A stretch of DNA of 64,000 nucleotides from CALZIK01 sp945787635. GTDB taxonomy: Bacteria > Acidobacteriota > Thermoanaerobaculia > Multivoradales > JAHEKO01. The stretch covers positions 1 through 64,000 of the forward strand of contig CAMYNM010000004.1 in assembly GCA_947259725.1 (NCBI GenBank). The letters run 5' to 3'. The notes under the pieces are model-generated. The model had not been told where the DNA came from, did no database searches, and was given only the letters and a program-made list of their open reading frames with translations. The translations under genes and the position numbers were made by a program. Of the stretch, positions 27,551 through 36,116 are shown in pieces. The first letter of the stretch is position 1; every line of letters begins with the position of its first letter.

Positions 27551-27628
27551 TCAAGAAAAGGGTGGCACCTCCAGTCGGGCACCTCCAGTCGGGCACCTCC
27601 AGTCGGCACCTCCAGTCGGCAGCACCTT
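27551..27628 (+). repeat. REP-like element with CAGTCGG tails
   Basis: Inside the gene-free gap 27338-27669. Head TCAAGAAAAGGGTGGCACCT is followed by four near-perfect tandem GGCACCTCCAGTCGG tails of 14-15 bp, then a decayed GCAGCACCTTT. This is the clearest example of the constant-head/tandem-tail architecture. Confidence 0.75.
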
Positions 27629-27669
27629 TAGTGGTCACCTCACCGGCAACGCGTGAGAACGCCGACGAT

Positions 27670-28953
27670 TCAGCGCAGTTTCATGGGCCAGCGCCGGTAT
27701 CGCAACTTCCGAGGATTCTCTTGAAAGTCCGTGCCGCCGCCATAGACGATATGGGCGGTACCGGAGCACCGGCCGAAGCCATCCGGAACCGCGGCAAGAC
27801 CAACGGCGAGGTTCCGGTCGCCTTCGGTGTGCTCTCGCAGTTGACTTCGTCGCCAGGTCCTTCCTTGATCGGTGCTCCGTGCGACCCAGAGGTTTCCGAA
27901 GTCCTGCCAGGCCGCATGGATGGTGTCGCCTGCCTTGGCTACCGCCGGGTACCAGGCGGTTCCCGGGCGCCGGTTGATCCGCGACTTCTCGGACCACACA
28001 CCGTCTCTGTGCTTTTGGTAGTACAGATCGTGAGAGACGTAGCCGTACTTGAAGGCCGTACCATGCCCCCACACCATCCCGAACGAGTCCCCGGACGGCA
28101 GGACCGCCACCGGCCAGACGAGATCACCGTCGTGGTACTCGCCCGGCTTGGGCGTCTCTGCCCTCAAGCGCCCCGGGCTCTTGATCCAAGAGGCGCCATC
28201 GACACTGGTCCGGTGGAAGATGTTCTTTCTTCTCTCAGGAAATTTCGCAAACGAGATGTGGACCGGCGGCGCCAAGCCGGACGTGGGATCAAGCCCCAGC
28301 GCCGGCCATGACCCCTCACGAGCCGCGATCGGTCCGGGCCGATCACGAGTCCAGGTCGCGCCCTGATCGTGGCTCGAGGCGATGACGATTCGACTCCGAC
28401 CGGCCGAGTGCGCTCTCCAGGCGACGTGGACATGCCGGCCACGCGACGCGATGAGCACCGGGCCGAACCGTCCCACCTGACTCGCCCGCGAGATCTTTCT
28501 CTTCTCGCTCCACATTTCGCCTCCGTCCCGGCTGTTCAGGTAGTGGGTTCTGGTTTTGTATGACCCGAGCAACCGTTCCTCCAGCCACGCGACATGAACG
28601 TCGTCACCCGAAGCTGCGATGGCCACGTCGTTGGGAACCTCGCCGTAGCGTTCTGCTTGGTACTTGTCAGCACGTAGTTGAATTTCTACGAGCGTCTCGG
28701 CGGCACTCCAGGTGTCGCCGCAGTCTTCGCTCCGCGTGTACCGCAGCAACTGCTTGTCGTCGTGACGCGAAAACCACACGACGTGCACGGCGTTCCCCTC
28801 GGCCGCGACCTGCGCTGGGCGCTCGGCGATGTACCGAAGGATGTGTGGCGGCTCGCCCAGCGTCTGAGCCGGAGTCCAGGCCGAGAAACACGGTGGACTG
28901 GCCGCAAATGCCGCCAGGGTCAGAATCCAGACGCCGAGACATCGGTGCCTCAT
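27670..28953 (-). CDS. exported sialidase-like beta-propeller (BNR/Asp-box) protein
   Basis: 427 residues with signal peptide (WILTLAAFAASPPCFS). At least five Asp-box motifs: SEDCGDTWS, SRDGGEMWS, SHDQGATWT, SVDGASWI and STDQGRTWR, alternating with HVVWFS/HVAWLE/HVAWRA/HAAWQD strands. This is a six-bladed-type sialidase propeller fold. The arginine triad and catalytic Tyr/Asp of true sialidases cannot be assigned, so glycosidase activity is uncertain. GGAGG precedes the ATG at 28951-28953. Confidence 0.8.
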   Translation of the reverse strand: MRHRCLGVWILTLAAFAASPPCFSAWTPAQTLGEPPHILRYIAERPAQVAAEGNAVHVVWFSRHDDKQLLRYTRSEDCGDTWSAAETLVEIQLRADKYQAERYGEVPNDVAIAASGDDVHVAWLEERLLGSYKTRTHYLNSRDGGEMWSEKRKISRASQVGRFGPVLIASRGRHVHVAWRAHSAGRSRIVIASSHDQGATWTRDRPGPIAAREGSWPALGLDPTSGLAPPVHISFAKFPERRKNIFHRTSVDGASWIKSPGRLRAETPKPGEYHDGDLVWPVAVLPSGDSFGMVWGHGTAFKYGYVSHDLYYQKHRDGVWSEKSRINRRPGTAWYPAVAKAGDTIHAAWQDFGNLWVARSTDQGRTWRRSQLREHTEGDRNLAVGLAAVPDGFGRCSGTAHIVYGGGTDFQENPRKLRYRRWPMKLR

Positions 28954-29215
28954 GGGACCCTCCTGCGGAAAACCTAACACGACTCCCTTGCACTCGAGAA
29001 CGGGGACACCACCTGGTCGGCGAGGATTCAGTTCGGTTCCGTGGGATGATGCGCGGAGATGACAGCCGGTTTCGAGTTCGTGTCATCCAGCACAGCACCT
29101 GGAATGAGGAGCAAACAACGCCGGAAGCCCTAGCGTAGGCTTCTGGAGTGACCGGATTCGCACTCCCTGTCACCGCTGGCGTCTCAGAAACGAGGTAAGA
29201 GAGCACGATGTCGTC

Positions 29216-29752
29216 ATGAACGGAGCAGCCTGGCTGGACGAGGTTCTCGCTCAATACCGATACCGGAAGAACCAGTGTGAGCGAGCGGTCGCTCAGGTGA
29301 CCGAAGAACAGCTCTTCGAGACCGTCGGTGAGATCCCGCTATGCCTCGCAGCCCAGATGAAGCACATCGGCGGCAATCACCGCTCGCGCTGGCGGGACTT
29401 CTTGACCTCCGACGGCGAGAAGCCCGACCGCAATCGCGACGATGAGTTCGTTGTCGACGGCGAGACCCCGGATTCGATTCGAGCCCTTTGGAACGAGGGC
29501 TGGCGGATCACCGTCGAGGCCCTCGAGAGCCTCACGGCCCAGGATCTCGAAAAAACCGTGACCATCCGCGGCGAGCCGCACACCGTGGTCCGGGCCGTCC
29601 AGTGTAATCTGACACACCTCAGCTACCACACCGGCCAAATCGTCTCACTGGCGCGACACTTCGCCGGCGAGAGCTGGCAAACCCTCAGTATCGCGCCCGG
29701 GGAATCGGAGACCTACAACCGGCGAATGCGGGGCAAATGGGGCAGTTGGTAA
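29216..29752 (+). CDS. DinB-like protein (DUF1572)
   Basis: 178 residues of four-helix DinB/YfiT-like fold: LDEVLAQYRYRKNQCERAVAQV, then MKHIGGNHRSRWRDFL with the first His, and THLSYHTGQIVSLARHF with the last His pair, giving the usual three-His metal site. Family members include metal-dependent enzymes and thiol S-transferases; specific activity unknown. The next gene starts 18 nt downstream, suggesting an operon. Confidence 0.88.
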   Translation: MNGAAWLDEVLAQYRYRKNQCERAVAQVTEEQLFETVGEIPLCLAAQMKHIGGNHRSRWRDFLTSDGEKPDRNRDDEFVVDGETPDSIRALWNEGWRITVEALESLTAQDLEKTVTIRGEPHTVVRAVQCNLTHLSYHTGQIVSLARHFAGESWQTLSIAPGESETYNRRMRGKWGSW

Positions 29753-29770
29753 GGGAAAGGTACCTGGCAG

Positions 29771-30166
29771 ATGGCCGGCAGTGGCAAAGGCGCGCACTTT
29801 CGCATCATCGAGAGCCTCGGGCTCGACGCAGGCCGCTCGCTGCCGGCGTGGAAGAGCGAAGGCTGGGCTGACTACGAAGCCAGTCTGGCGGGAATCCACC
29901 GCGATCCCGACTACGACCTGGCGCGGCGGGTCGACCTCCTGGACGACACCAGCTACTGGCGGAATCCACGGCTCAGGGCTCGCCGTTTCTACAGATGGCA
30001 GCTCCTGGTCGAATATCTCGTTGAGGTTCGAAGCTACCGGTTCGAAGACCTGAGTAGGCCCTCGGTCACCGAATCCGAAACCTGGGCCCAGATGGTTGCC
30101 TGGCGTCGGGAAAACTCAAGCTCGACCGATAGACTGCTAGACGATCTCGCGCTCACGATTCAATGA
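29771..30166 (+). CDS. hypothetical protein, possible C-terminal half of an M1-like (gluzincin) family
   Basis: 131 residues, no signal peptide. SLPAWKSEGWADYEASLAGI resembles the third-ligand segment (W..EG.AEY) of gluzincin-type metallopeptidases, and FYRWQLLVEYLVEVRSYRFEDL follows in the usual spacing, but no HExxH precedes it. Either the protein is a truncated relative or the likeness is accidental. AAAGG lies 14 nt before the ATG. Its stop overlaps the next gene start (ATGA). Confidence 0.55.
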   Translation: MAGSGKGAHFRIIESLGLDAGRSLPAWKSEGWADYEASLAGIHRDPDYDLARRVDLLDDTSYWRNPRLRARRFYRWQLLVEYLVEVRSYRFEDLSRPSVTESETWAQMVAWRRENSSSTDRLLDDLALTIQ

Positions 30167-30624
30167 GAACAGTTCACACTCTGGTCGGAATTCTCAGCGG
30201 CTGTCTGACTGTGGCGGCCTGCGCAATGAACGTTCCATCGGAGTCGCCACCCGCCGCTGCGTCCATCCGTGCGGTGTTGGAAGAGGACAGCAAGCTGGGA
30301 GGCGTCCGGAATCACGCACCGGAGTCGATGCCGCTGGCAGAGGCGGTCCGAGCCTATGTGAGAAGCCTCGATGCAATCGACTTCGGAAACTGTCCTCCGG
30401 AATTCACAAGTGCTTTCAAGCGCCACCGAGATGCCTGGCATGAGTCAATCCGGTACCTCGAAGAGCACGACGAGATCCGCGGCGAGATGCACGACTTGTT
30501 CGATCGGATCCGTGGAGTCAGCGCAGACGCTCGAACACGGATCGAGGCCGTTGAGAAGAGCATCTGGGGCACGTGGGCCGAGGTCGAAGCGGCGGCCGAG
30601 CGACACGGCGGCGGCCCGAACTAG
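30163..30624 (+). CDS. small lipoprotein of unknown function
   Basis: 153 residues; signal peptide with lipobox LTVAAC (Cys about residue 20) followed by a helical, charged domain (AVRAYVRSLDAIDF, AFKRHRDAWHESIRYLEEHDEIRGEMHDLFDRI). Translationally coupled to the previous gene by a 4-bp ATGA overlap. No family recognised; the helical-bundle pattern suggests a periplasmic binding or scaffold protein. Confidence 0.7.
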   Translation: MRTVHTLVGILSGCLTVAACAMNVPSESPPAAASIRAVLEEDSKLGGVRNHAPESMPLAEAVRAYVRSLDAIDFGNCPPEFTSAFKRHRDAWHESIRYLEEHDEIRGEMHDLFDRIRGVSADARTRIEAVEKSIWGTWAEVEAAAERHGGGPN

Positions 30625-30638
30625 AAAGAAGCACGATT

Positions 30639-31424
30639 GTGTCCCCTCGACTTCGAAACTCGGGAGGCCCTGCGACCGTACCGTTGAGTGATGGCGACGC
30701 GCACGAGGCGAGCAAGAGAAATCAGTTGAAGAGAATACTGCTCGTCTGCGCCGTCGTCGTCGTAGCAGCCGTTGCACTTGCGCACTGGTACTTCAGTGAT
30801 CGGGGCCGCTTCACCACCGAGCCCGAGTACACGGGCCTTGCCCGCACCGTTTCAGGCAATGACCTCGTCTCGGATCATGACCCGGCCGCCATCCTGCGTT
30901 TCGATCCGGCCTATCATTATATCGGTGGTCAGAAGTTCATTCTCTACGGCGTCGCCGACACCGAGCAGCATTTCTTTGTCGAGACCTCCGCTGACGACAA
31001 GCTCCAGAGTGTCTATTGGGTGCAGTATGAGGCCTACCTGCCGAACAAGCGCTACACCTACGACTACGACGACTCACCTCTGCGCCTGGCGCTCGGGAGC
31101 TACGAGTTCTTTACCGACACGGAAGCGTTTTCCTTTGACCCCAACAAGAAGCGGCGGCGTGGCACGGACGGCGCAATGGCGCGACAATTCCTGGCCAGCA
31201 AAGGCTACTCCTATCCAAGCGAGGTCCTCTACGCGCGCCTGGTGTACCTGACCGATGAAGCGCGCAACAAGGAGCTCATGATCATCTTCATGGACGATCT
31301 CGCTCGCTACGGCGCCATCGCCGCAGAGCTCCAGGAAGACGGCGGCAACGCCGAACGCTGGCCCGAGTTCGAACAGGCGCATCTCGAGCGGATCGAGAAC
31401 ACGCTCGCGGTTCTTGCCCGTTAG
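30639..31424 (+). CDS. membrane-anchored protein of unknown function
   Basis: About 261 residues if started at GTG 30639; no ATG is available near the N-terminus and the Shine-Dalgarno is poor (AAGAAG), so the start is uncertain. One transmembrane helix (LKRILLVCAVVVVAAVALAH) is followed by a periplasmic domain rich in aromatics (YHYIGGQKFILYGV, QHFFVETSADDKLQSVYWVQ, YEFFTDTEAFSFD, LYARLVYLTDEARNKELMI). No family recognised. Convergent with the molybdopterin enzyme, stops 12 nt apart. Confidence 0.65.
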   Translation: MSPRLRNSGGPATVPLSDGDAHEASKRNQLKRILLVCAVVVVAAVALAHWYFSDRGRFTTEPEYTGLARTVSGNDLVSDHDPAAILRFDPAYHYIGGQKFILYGVADTEQHFFVETSADDKLQSVYWVQYEAYLPNKRYTYDYDDSPLRLALGSYEFFTDTEAFSFDPNKKRRRGTDGAMARQFLASKGYSYPSEVLYARLVYLTDEARNKELMIIFMDDLARYGAIAAELQEDGGNAERWPEFEQAHLERIENTLAVLAR

Positions 31425-31436
31425 GAGCCTGTCCCC

Positions 31437-33737
31437 TTACTGGACTTCCGTCGTCACCGGAGTCAGCCGCACCGGCACGTACTTGTGGTACGGCGTCTTG
31501 GCGAGTGGGTCGCAGTGGTCCGACGAGGTCAGGAAGTTGATGCGGGGACCGGTTGCGCGATCATCGCTCGCGTCCCCCGAGTCGCTCTGCCCGTAGCCGT
31601 GCGGCAGGGACAGGCAGCCCGGGCGGACCGTGTCGTCGGGCTGGATCACGACCTCGACCGAGCCCGCGCGCGACTCACAGACCGCGAGCTGACCAGTGGC
31701 GAGGCCGAGCCGCTCGGCGTCTTGGGGGTGGATACGCAGAGCGCCTTCGCGGTCCTGCCGCCGCCAGTCGGGATCCCGGTAGATCTGATTGGCGTTGTAG
31801 GACCGGCGCTCGCCGGAGGCCAGGATGAAGGGGTACCGAGTGTCGACGTGAGGATCGGCGACCTCGCCTTCGAGCGCGCGAAGCTCGTCGAGCATCTCCG
31901 GGATCGCCAGCGCGATCCGGCCGTCTGCGTGCCGAACGAGCTGCCAGCCTTCCTCGTAGGTGTGGGTACTGATCGGCACCGCGGTGTCGCTGTCGAGGAT
32001 GGCTCGAAACAAGGCCTCGCCGTTTCGGTGCCCGGCGCGGCGCACCGGCTCGGCGTGGCGGCGGGCGTAGAACTGGCACGAGCCCCAGAGGACCGCCGCG
32101 CTCGCCGCGCCGTCCGGGAGAGCCCGGCCCAGCGAGGAATAAAGCACCAGGCTGGCGACCTTTTTCAAGGCCGGCCTGAGAGCGAGCGTCGCGACAAAGG
32201 CCTTCGGGAAGAGCCCCAGGGCCGGCATGCGTCGATCGAGCCGGGCGATCGCTTCGAGCACAGGAAATCGCGTCGGCAGCTCGCCCATCGCCACCAGCAA
32301 CCGACGGTAGATCTCGGGCTCGGGCAGCGTGTCGCCACCTGGCTCGACGATCGGCCGGCGAAGATGAAAGTAGTTGGTCGGAAAGTCGAGGGTGAAGAAC
32401 GTCGCTTCCCACTTCTCGTACTGTGACGGCGCCGGCAGAACGTAGTCGGCAAGGCGCACCGTTTCGGTGTCGGCGACGTCGATCGCAACCACCAGCTCGA
32501 GCTTCTCGAACGCGCGCTGATACGCGTTGGTGTCGGCCGCCGTCTGCATCGGATTCGAGCTGTCGACGATCAACGCGCGCACGCGCTCCGGATGATCGGT
32601 GTCGATTTCAGCGGGCAAGATGTTGGGCGGAAAGAACTTCGAGATCTCACTCATGCCGGTCACGCGCGTGGTGGCGCCGCCGGCCCCGGGCTCACGCGAA
32701 TGCCCGATCAGGGGTACCAGCTGGGTGTGCAGATTGTTGCCGCCCTCGTGACCGAAGTTGCCGGTCACCAGGCTGAGGAGCTTCTCGAGGTAGGTGTTGA
32801 GGGTCGAGTGCAGGCTGTGCTCGAGCCCGAGGTCGTGCCGGGTACATGCGGTCCGGGCGCCGGCGAATCCTCTCGCCACGCGGCGGAGCTCTTCGGCCTC
32901 GACACCCGAGCGCTCGGCGTAGTCCTCGACCGGCACGCCTCTGAGGATCTCAAGCAGCTCCGCCGAGCCGCGGGTGCGCCGGTCCAGAAAGTCCCGATCC
33001 TCCAGACCGTCCTGCACGATGATCCCGAGCAGGGCCGCCAGCAGAAACGCGTCGGTGCCCGGCTTGACCGCGAGGTGGACGTCGGCGAACTCCGCTGTCT
33101 TCGTGCGCCGCGGGTCGATCACGACCAGAGTCCGGTTCGGGTCCTTGCCGATCTCCCGGATCACCTGGCGCGCGCGCGGAATGCCATGCGACTGCCATGG
33201 ATTGGCGCCGATGATGATCACGTAGTCGCTTTGTTCGATGCCCTCGGTGACGTGGCAGGTCTGCCGGCCGAAGAGCCTGCCGTTGACCCAGAAGTCGCCG
33301 GTCTTTTCCTGCGCCAGCGAGTTGTAGATGTAGGGCGTGCCGAGCGCCGCGCGAAAGGGAACGGCGTAGGCGCCGCCCAGGTGATTGCCCTGGCCACCGC
33401 CGCCGTAATAGGCGATGGCGTGGCCGCCGTGGTCCGCTCGGATGTTTGCGAGCTTCGCGGCCACCTCGCGAATCGCGGTATCCCAGTCGATTCTCTCGAA
33501 GCCGCCGTCGGGCGTGCGGCGCAGCGGATGGGTCAGGCGTCCCGCGTGGTTCTGATAGTAGTCGAGCCGGGAAGCCTTCTGACAGAGATAGCCCATCGAC
33601 GAGGGGTGCTCGCGATCACCGCGAATGCGCTTGAAGCGTCCATCTTCGACCTGAATCTCGATGCCGCAGTTCAGGCTGCACAGGTTGCAGGCGGTGGCCC
33701 GCCACTCGGCGTCGGGGTGGCTGATCGGCTCGGCCAT
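31437..33737 (-). CDS. molybdopterin-dependent oxidoreductase, catalytic subunit
   Basis: 766 residues of the Mo/W-bisPGD (DMSO reductase/formate dehydrogenase-like) superfamily. The N-terminus has the Fe4S4 motif C-x2-C-x3-C with a fourth Cys (ACNLCSLNCGIE ... MGYLCQKA). Then come cofactor-binding signatures GANPWQSHG, VVIDPRRTKTAEFADVHL and PGTDAFLLAALL, DSSNPMQT, and the C-terminal molydopterin-dinucleotide domain (ILASGERRSYNANQI, RIHPQDAERLGL). No Tat signal, so cytoplasmic. No iron-sulfur or membrane partner subunits lie nearby. A conserved Mo-ligand Cys/Sec/Ser at the expected place (near NSLAQEKTGDFW) is not obvious. Confidence 0.9.
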   Translation of the reverse strand: MAEPISHPDAEWRATACNLCSLNCGIEIQVEDGRFKRIRGDREHPSSMGYLCQKASRLDYYQNHAGRLTHPLRRTPDGGFERIDWDTAIREVAAKLANIRADHGGHAIAYYGGGGQGNHLGGAYAVPFRAALGTPYIYNSLAQEKTGDFWVNGRLFGRQTCHVTEGIEQSDYVIIIGANPWQSHGIPRARQVIREIGKDPNRTLVVIDPRRTKTAEFADVHLAVKPGTDAFLLAALLGIIVQDGLEDRDFLDRRTRGSAELLEILRGVPVEDYAERSGVEAEELRRVARGFAGARTACTRHDLGLEHSLHSTLNTYLEKLLSLVTGNFGHEGGNNLHTQLVPLIGHSREPGAGGATTRVTGMSEISKFFPPNILPAEIDTDHPERVRALIVDSSNPMQTAADTNAYQRAFEKLELVVAIDVADTETVRLADYVLPAPSQYEKWEATFFTLDFPTNYFHLRRPIVEPGGDTLPEPEIYRRLLVAMGELPTRFPVLEAIARLDRRMPALGLFPKAFVATLALRPALKKVASLVLYSSLGRALPDGAASAAVLWGSCQFYARRHAEPVRRAGHRNGEALFRAILDSDTAVPISTHTYEEGWQLVRHADGRIALAIPEMLDELRALEGEVADPHVDTRYPFILASGERRSYNANQIYRDPDWRRQDREGALRIHPQDAERLGLATGQLAVCESRAGSVEVVIQPDDTVRPGCLSLPHGYGQSDSGDASDDRATGPRINFLTSSDHCDPLAKTPYHKYVPVRLTPVTTEVQ

Positions 33738-33780
33738 GACTGGCGAGCTTAGCGTAGCAGGCGGTTTCGGCAGCCATCCA

Positions 33781-33820
33781 AGAAGAGGCCGGCACCTCTA
33801 GCCGGCGCCCTCTAGCTTGG
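33781..33820 (+). repeat. REP-like GGCACCTCTAG element
   Basis: AGAAGAGGCCGGCACCTCTA followed by a second GCGCCCTCTAGC unit, between the divergent molybdopterin enzyme and VOC genes. A decayed member of the GGCACCT family. Confidence 0.5.
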
Positions 33821-33847
33821 GGTCGTGCTAACCTCGGCGCGGCACTC

Positions 33848-34192
33848 ATGCAGGTCCATTATCTCGAGATCGTTACACCAGATGTCGACGCCACCTGCGC
33901 GACCTTCGAGACGCTGCACGGCGTGAGCTTCAGCGAACCAGAGGCCGGGCTCGGGGGCGCGCGCACCGCGGCGCTCGCCAACGGCGGGCTGGTCGGCGTC
34001 CGCGCGCCGATGCACCAGTCCGAGACACCGGTGGTCAGGCCCTACCTGCTGGTCGACGACGTCGAGGCCGCGGCGAAAGCGGCCAATGCCGCGGGCGCCG
34101 AGATTGCCCACCCCCCGATGGAGATCCCCGGCCACGGCAAGTTCGCGATCTTCATCCAGGGCGGCGTGCACCACGGCCTCTGGCAGGTCTGA
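33848..34192 (+). CDS. single-module VOC (glyoxalase-like) protein
   Basis: 114 residues, one vicinal-oxygen-chelate module: HYLEIVTPDVDATCATFETLHG at the start and PYLLVDDVEAAAKAANAAGA, GKFAIFIQGGVHHGLWQV at the end. Short for the fold and lacking a full metal site, so it may work as a dimer or only bind a ligand. Shine-Dalgarno is weak. Confidence 0.82.
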   Translation: MQVHYLEIVTPDVDATCATFETLHGVSFSEPEAGLGGARTAALANGGLVGVRAPMHQSETPVVRPYLLVDDVEAAAKAANAAGAEIAHPPMEIPGHGKFAIFIQGGVHHGLWQV

Positions 34193-34275
34193 GCACGGCC
34201 CGGCGTGATTCGGGGCAGTGCACTCGGAGCACTTGGGCCACGCCGCGCACAGAGGGCCGCGCTTCAGATCGGGAA

Positions 34276-34788
34276 CTAGCGAACTCGCGCCAGAAATGTA
34301 AGCCACTTCCCCAGCAGCTCACGCAGCTCCGGATCGATCCCGTCGGGCCCGATGGTGTGAGGCGCGATCGCCAAGCCGCCGATTGCGTACTTGAGCGAAA
34401 TCGCGGCGCCACCCAGTGCCAGGAAGGTAGCGACGGCGAGACCACCCGCGGCAACACCTCCCAATGCCACACCGCCGAGAGCAAGCAGGCCGAGCGAGAT
34501 GCCTCCCAGAGAGACCACGCCGGCAGCCACACCTCCGACGGCAAAGACTCCGAGAGCCACGTTGCCGACGGCGATGATCCCTCGAGCCACCCGCGGGCGC
34601 CCGGTTTCCGGGTCCACGCCCTGAGCGATATGGACCAGCGGCCACCCGGCGATCCGCGTCTCGGAGCGGTACTCGTAGCCGGCGAAACCAGCGTTGACCC
34701 GCCGCCGGCCGTCGAGAAACTCCCCACAGTAGCGACACTTGATCGCCTCGTCCTGGATCTGCTCGGCGCAAAAGGGGCAGGATTTCAT
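34276..34788 (-). CDS. zinc-ribbon protein with hydrophobic glycine-rich decapeptide repeats
   Basis: 170 residues. N-terminal double-Cys zinc ribbon (CPFCAEQIQDEAIKCRYCGE, Cys 4, 7, 19, 22), a linker, then about five tandem 10-residue repeats of consensus [VL]-G-[GN]-[VI]-[AS]-x-G-[VL]-x-[AS] (residues about 75-130), then a polar tail ending KWLTFLARVR. Start at ATG 34788 with CGGAG 8 nt upstream; a TTG six codons earlier is less likely. The repeat could form membrane helices or a small beta-solenoid. Function unknown. Confidence 0.7.
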   Translation of the reverse strand: MKSCPFCAEQIQDEAIKCRYCGEFLDGRRRVNAGFAGYEYRSETRIAGWPLVHIAQGVDPETGRPRVARGIIAVGNVALGVFAVGGVAAGVVSLGGISLGLLALGGVALGGVAAGGLAVATFLALGGAAISLKYAIGGLAIAPHTIGPDGIDPELRELLGKWLTFLARVR

Positions 34789-34824
34789 CGGTTGGGCTCC
34801 GATCAAAAACTTAGCACGCCAGCC

Positions 34825-34851
34825 TGGTTCGGGTCTGCGCCACCCGAACCA
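34825..34851 (-). terminator. stem-loop between two minus-strand genes, possible terminator
   Basis: Perfect 10-bp inverted repeat TGGTTCGGGT / ACCCGAACCA with a 7-nt loop, 22 nt downstream of the stop at 34873. On the minus strand the next T-rich run (TTTTT) comes only 17 nt later, so it is an imperfect terminator or an RNA stability hairpin. Confidence 0.45.
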
Positions 34852-34872
34852 CAGCCACAGGCTAGAGCCGTC

Positions 34873-35835
34873 CTACTCGTCCCTACACAGTACGAACTGA
34901 AACGAGTTCACCCCGCCGGCGAAAGTCTCGAGGATCTTCTCGTACCCGGCGGCTCCCCGAACGTTCAAGCGCTCCACCGTCCGGTTCAAATCGCCCAGAA
35001 GAATCGGTTCGACGACGCACTTTCGGCGCGTGAACTCCTCGTCAATCTCGACCCGCGCGAAAATCACGATGAAGTTGGTGCCCGTGTTGTCGGACAGTTC
35101 GACCTCGACCAGCTGATAGCCATTCTTGGCTCTCTTGTTGATGAGCTTCGTCCACTCACTCGGAGTCGTCGCGAGGTTGGCCTCCCCGAACTTGAGTTCG
35201 ACCTCCTTCTCTATGTCCGCCGTCGTCTCCTTCAGCCCTACGACGTAGCGGTTCGCCTGGGGAGACCGATCCACGAACCCGATCGCCAGCGGCACGAAGC
35301 CGTCTTCGGCCTGTTTCTTGAGTGCTCGTTTGAGCCGTGCGAGTCGCAACTCGTGCCGCCTGCCGGCGAACCGTCTCTTCAATTCCCATGTGCGCAGCTC
35401 ATCATCGAGAGTGTGGGCTTCGGTCACCGCATAGGTCTTGCCACCTTGGGTGAACTGCGCGACCGGGATCTTTCCCCGCTTGCCCAGCCGGCTGAATTCC
35501 CGGACCCACACTTGCACATTGCTGGAAAAGGCCTTCTCGTTCTGCTTGATGTCGAATTCGACCTCGAGCGGTGGTTCCCCCACCGGGCGCATCAGAAGCC
35601 GCTGATCGTTCCGCGGATTCGCGCCCCCGAAATGAAAAATCGAGAACCATCCCTTTCTGCCGAAGTCGTTGAGCCACGCTTCGAAGGCCGCGTTGTCCTC
35701 GAAGTCACCGTGATAGAAGCGAACGAGCTGGTACTCGTACGCGTTTGCGCTCGACGCGGGCACGAGCCGTTCGGCCCCCCACGCCACAGAGCAGAAACCC
35801 AGGAAAACGAGCGTGAATGCGGCGGACCTACGCAT
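34873..35835 (-). CDS. exported protein of unknown function
   Basis: 320 residues with signal peptide (FTLVFLGFCSVAWG). Two regions share a strand pattern (YEYQLVRFYHGDFEDNAAF..LNDFGRKGWFSIFHFG and ELKFGEANLATTPSEWTKLINKRAKNGYQLVEVEL), suggesting two copies of a DUF4177-like small fold in which a helix is followed by GW/GY-x-hydrophobic strands. It ends SFQFVLCRDE. AAGGAGG precedes the ATG at 35833-35835; 15 upstream codons are rejected. A paralogue's 3' remnant lies at 6654-6725. Confidence 0.7.
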   Translation of the reverse strand: MRRSAAFTLVFLGFCSVAWGAERLVPASSANAYEYQLVRFYHGDFEDNAAFEAWLNDFGRKGWFSIFHFGGANPRNDQRLLMRPVGEPPLEVEFDIKQNEKAFSSNVQVWVREFSRLGKRGKIPVAQFTQGGKTYAVTEAHTLDDELRTWELKRRFAGRRHELRLARLKRALKKQAEDGFVPLAIGFVDRSPQANRYVVGLKETTADIEKEVELKFGEANLATTPSEWTKLINKRAKNGYQLVEVELSDNTGTNFIVIFARVEIDEEFTRRKCVVEPILLGDLNRTVERLNVRGAAGYEKILETFAGGVNSFQFVLCRDE

Positions 35836-35952
35836 GAGAGCCTCCTTCGGCCGAAGGAAGGGCGCAGACCCGTGACGCACGACCCGCGCCGTACCCGATC
35901 GATCAGTTCGGACAACGATACCCCAACCGCAAGGTTGTCCTTAATATTTCCC

Positions 35953-35987
35953 AGGAAGCGGGTGGCACCTCTCCCAGAAACCTCTGG
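35953..35987 (+). repeat. REP-like GGGTGGCACCTC element
   Basis: CAGGAAGCGGGTGGCACCTC followed by a decayed ACCTCTGG unit. It is the only recognisable element in the 281-bp stretch 35836-36116, which otherwise shows no gene. Confidence 0.55.
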
Positions 35988-36116
35988 ATCGCGGAATCTT
36001 CTTCCTGCTTGGGTCGGGCGGCCGGCCTTTCAAAGTCGCTTTTTTCAGGCAGAGTCGAACCTTTTTCAATGGCATGGGCGTTGCTCTTTGATGTTGGCCC
36101 CAAGGAGGAACCTCAC

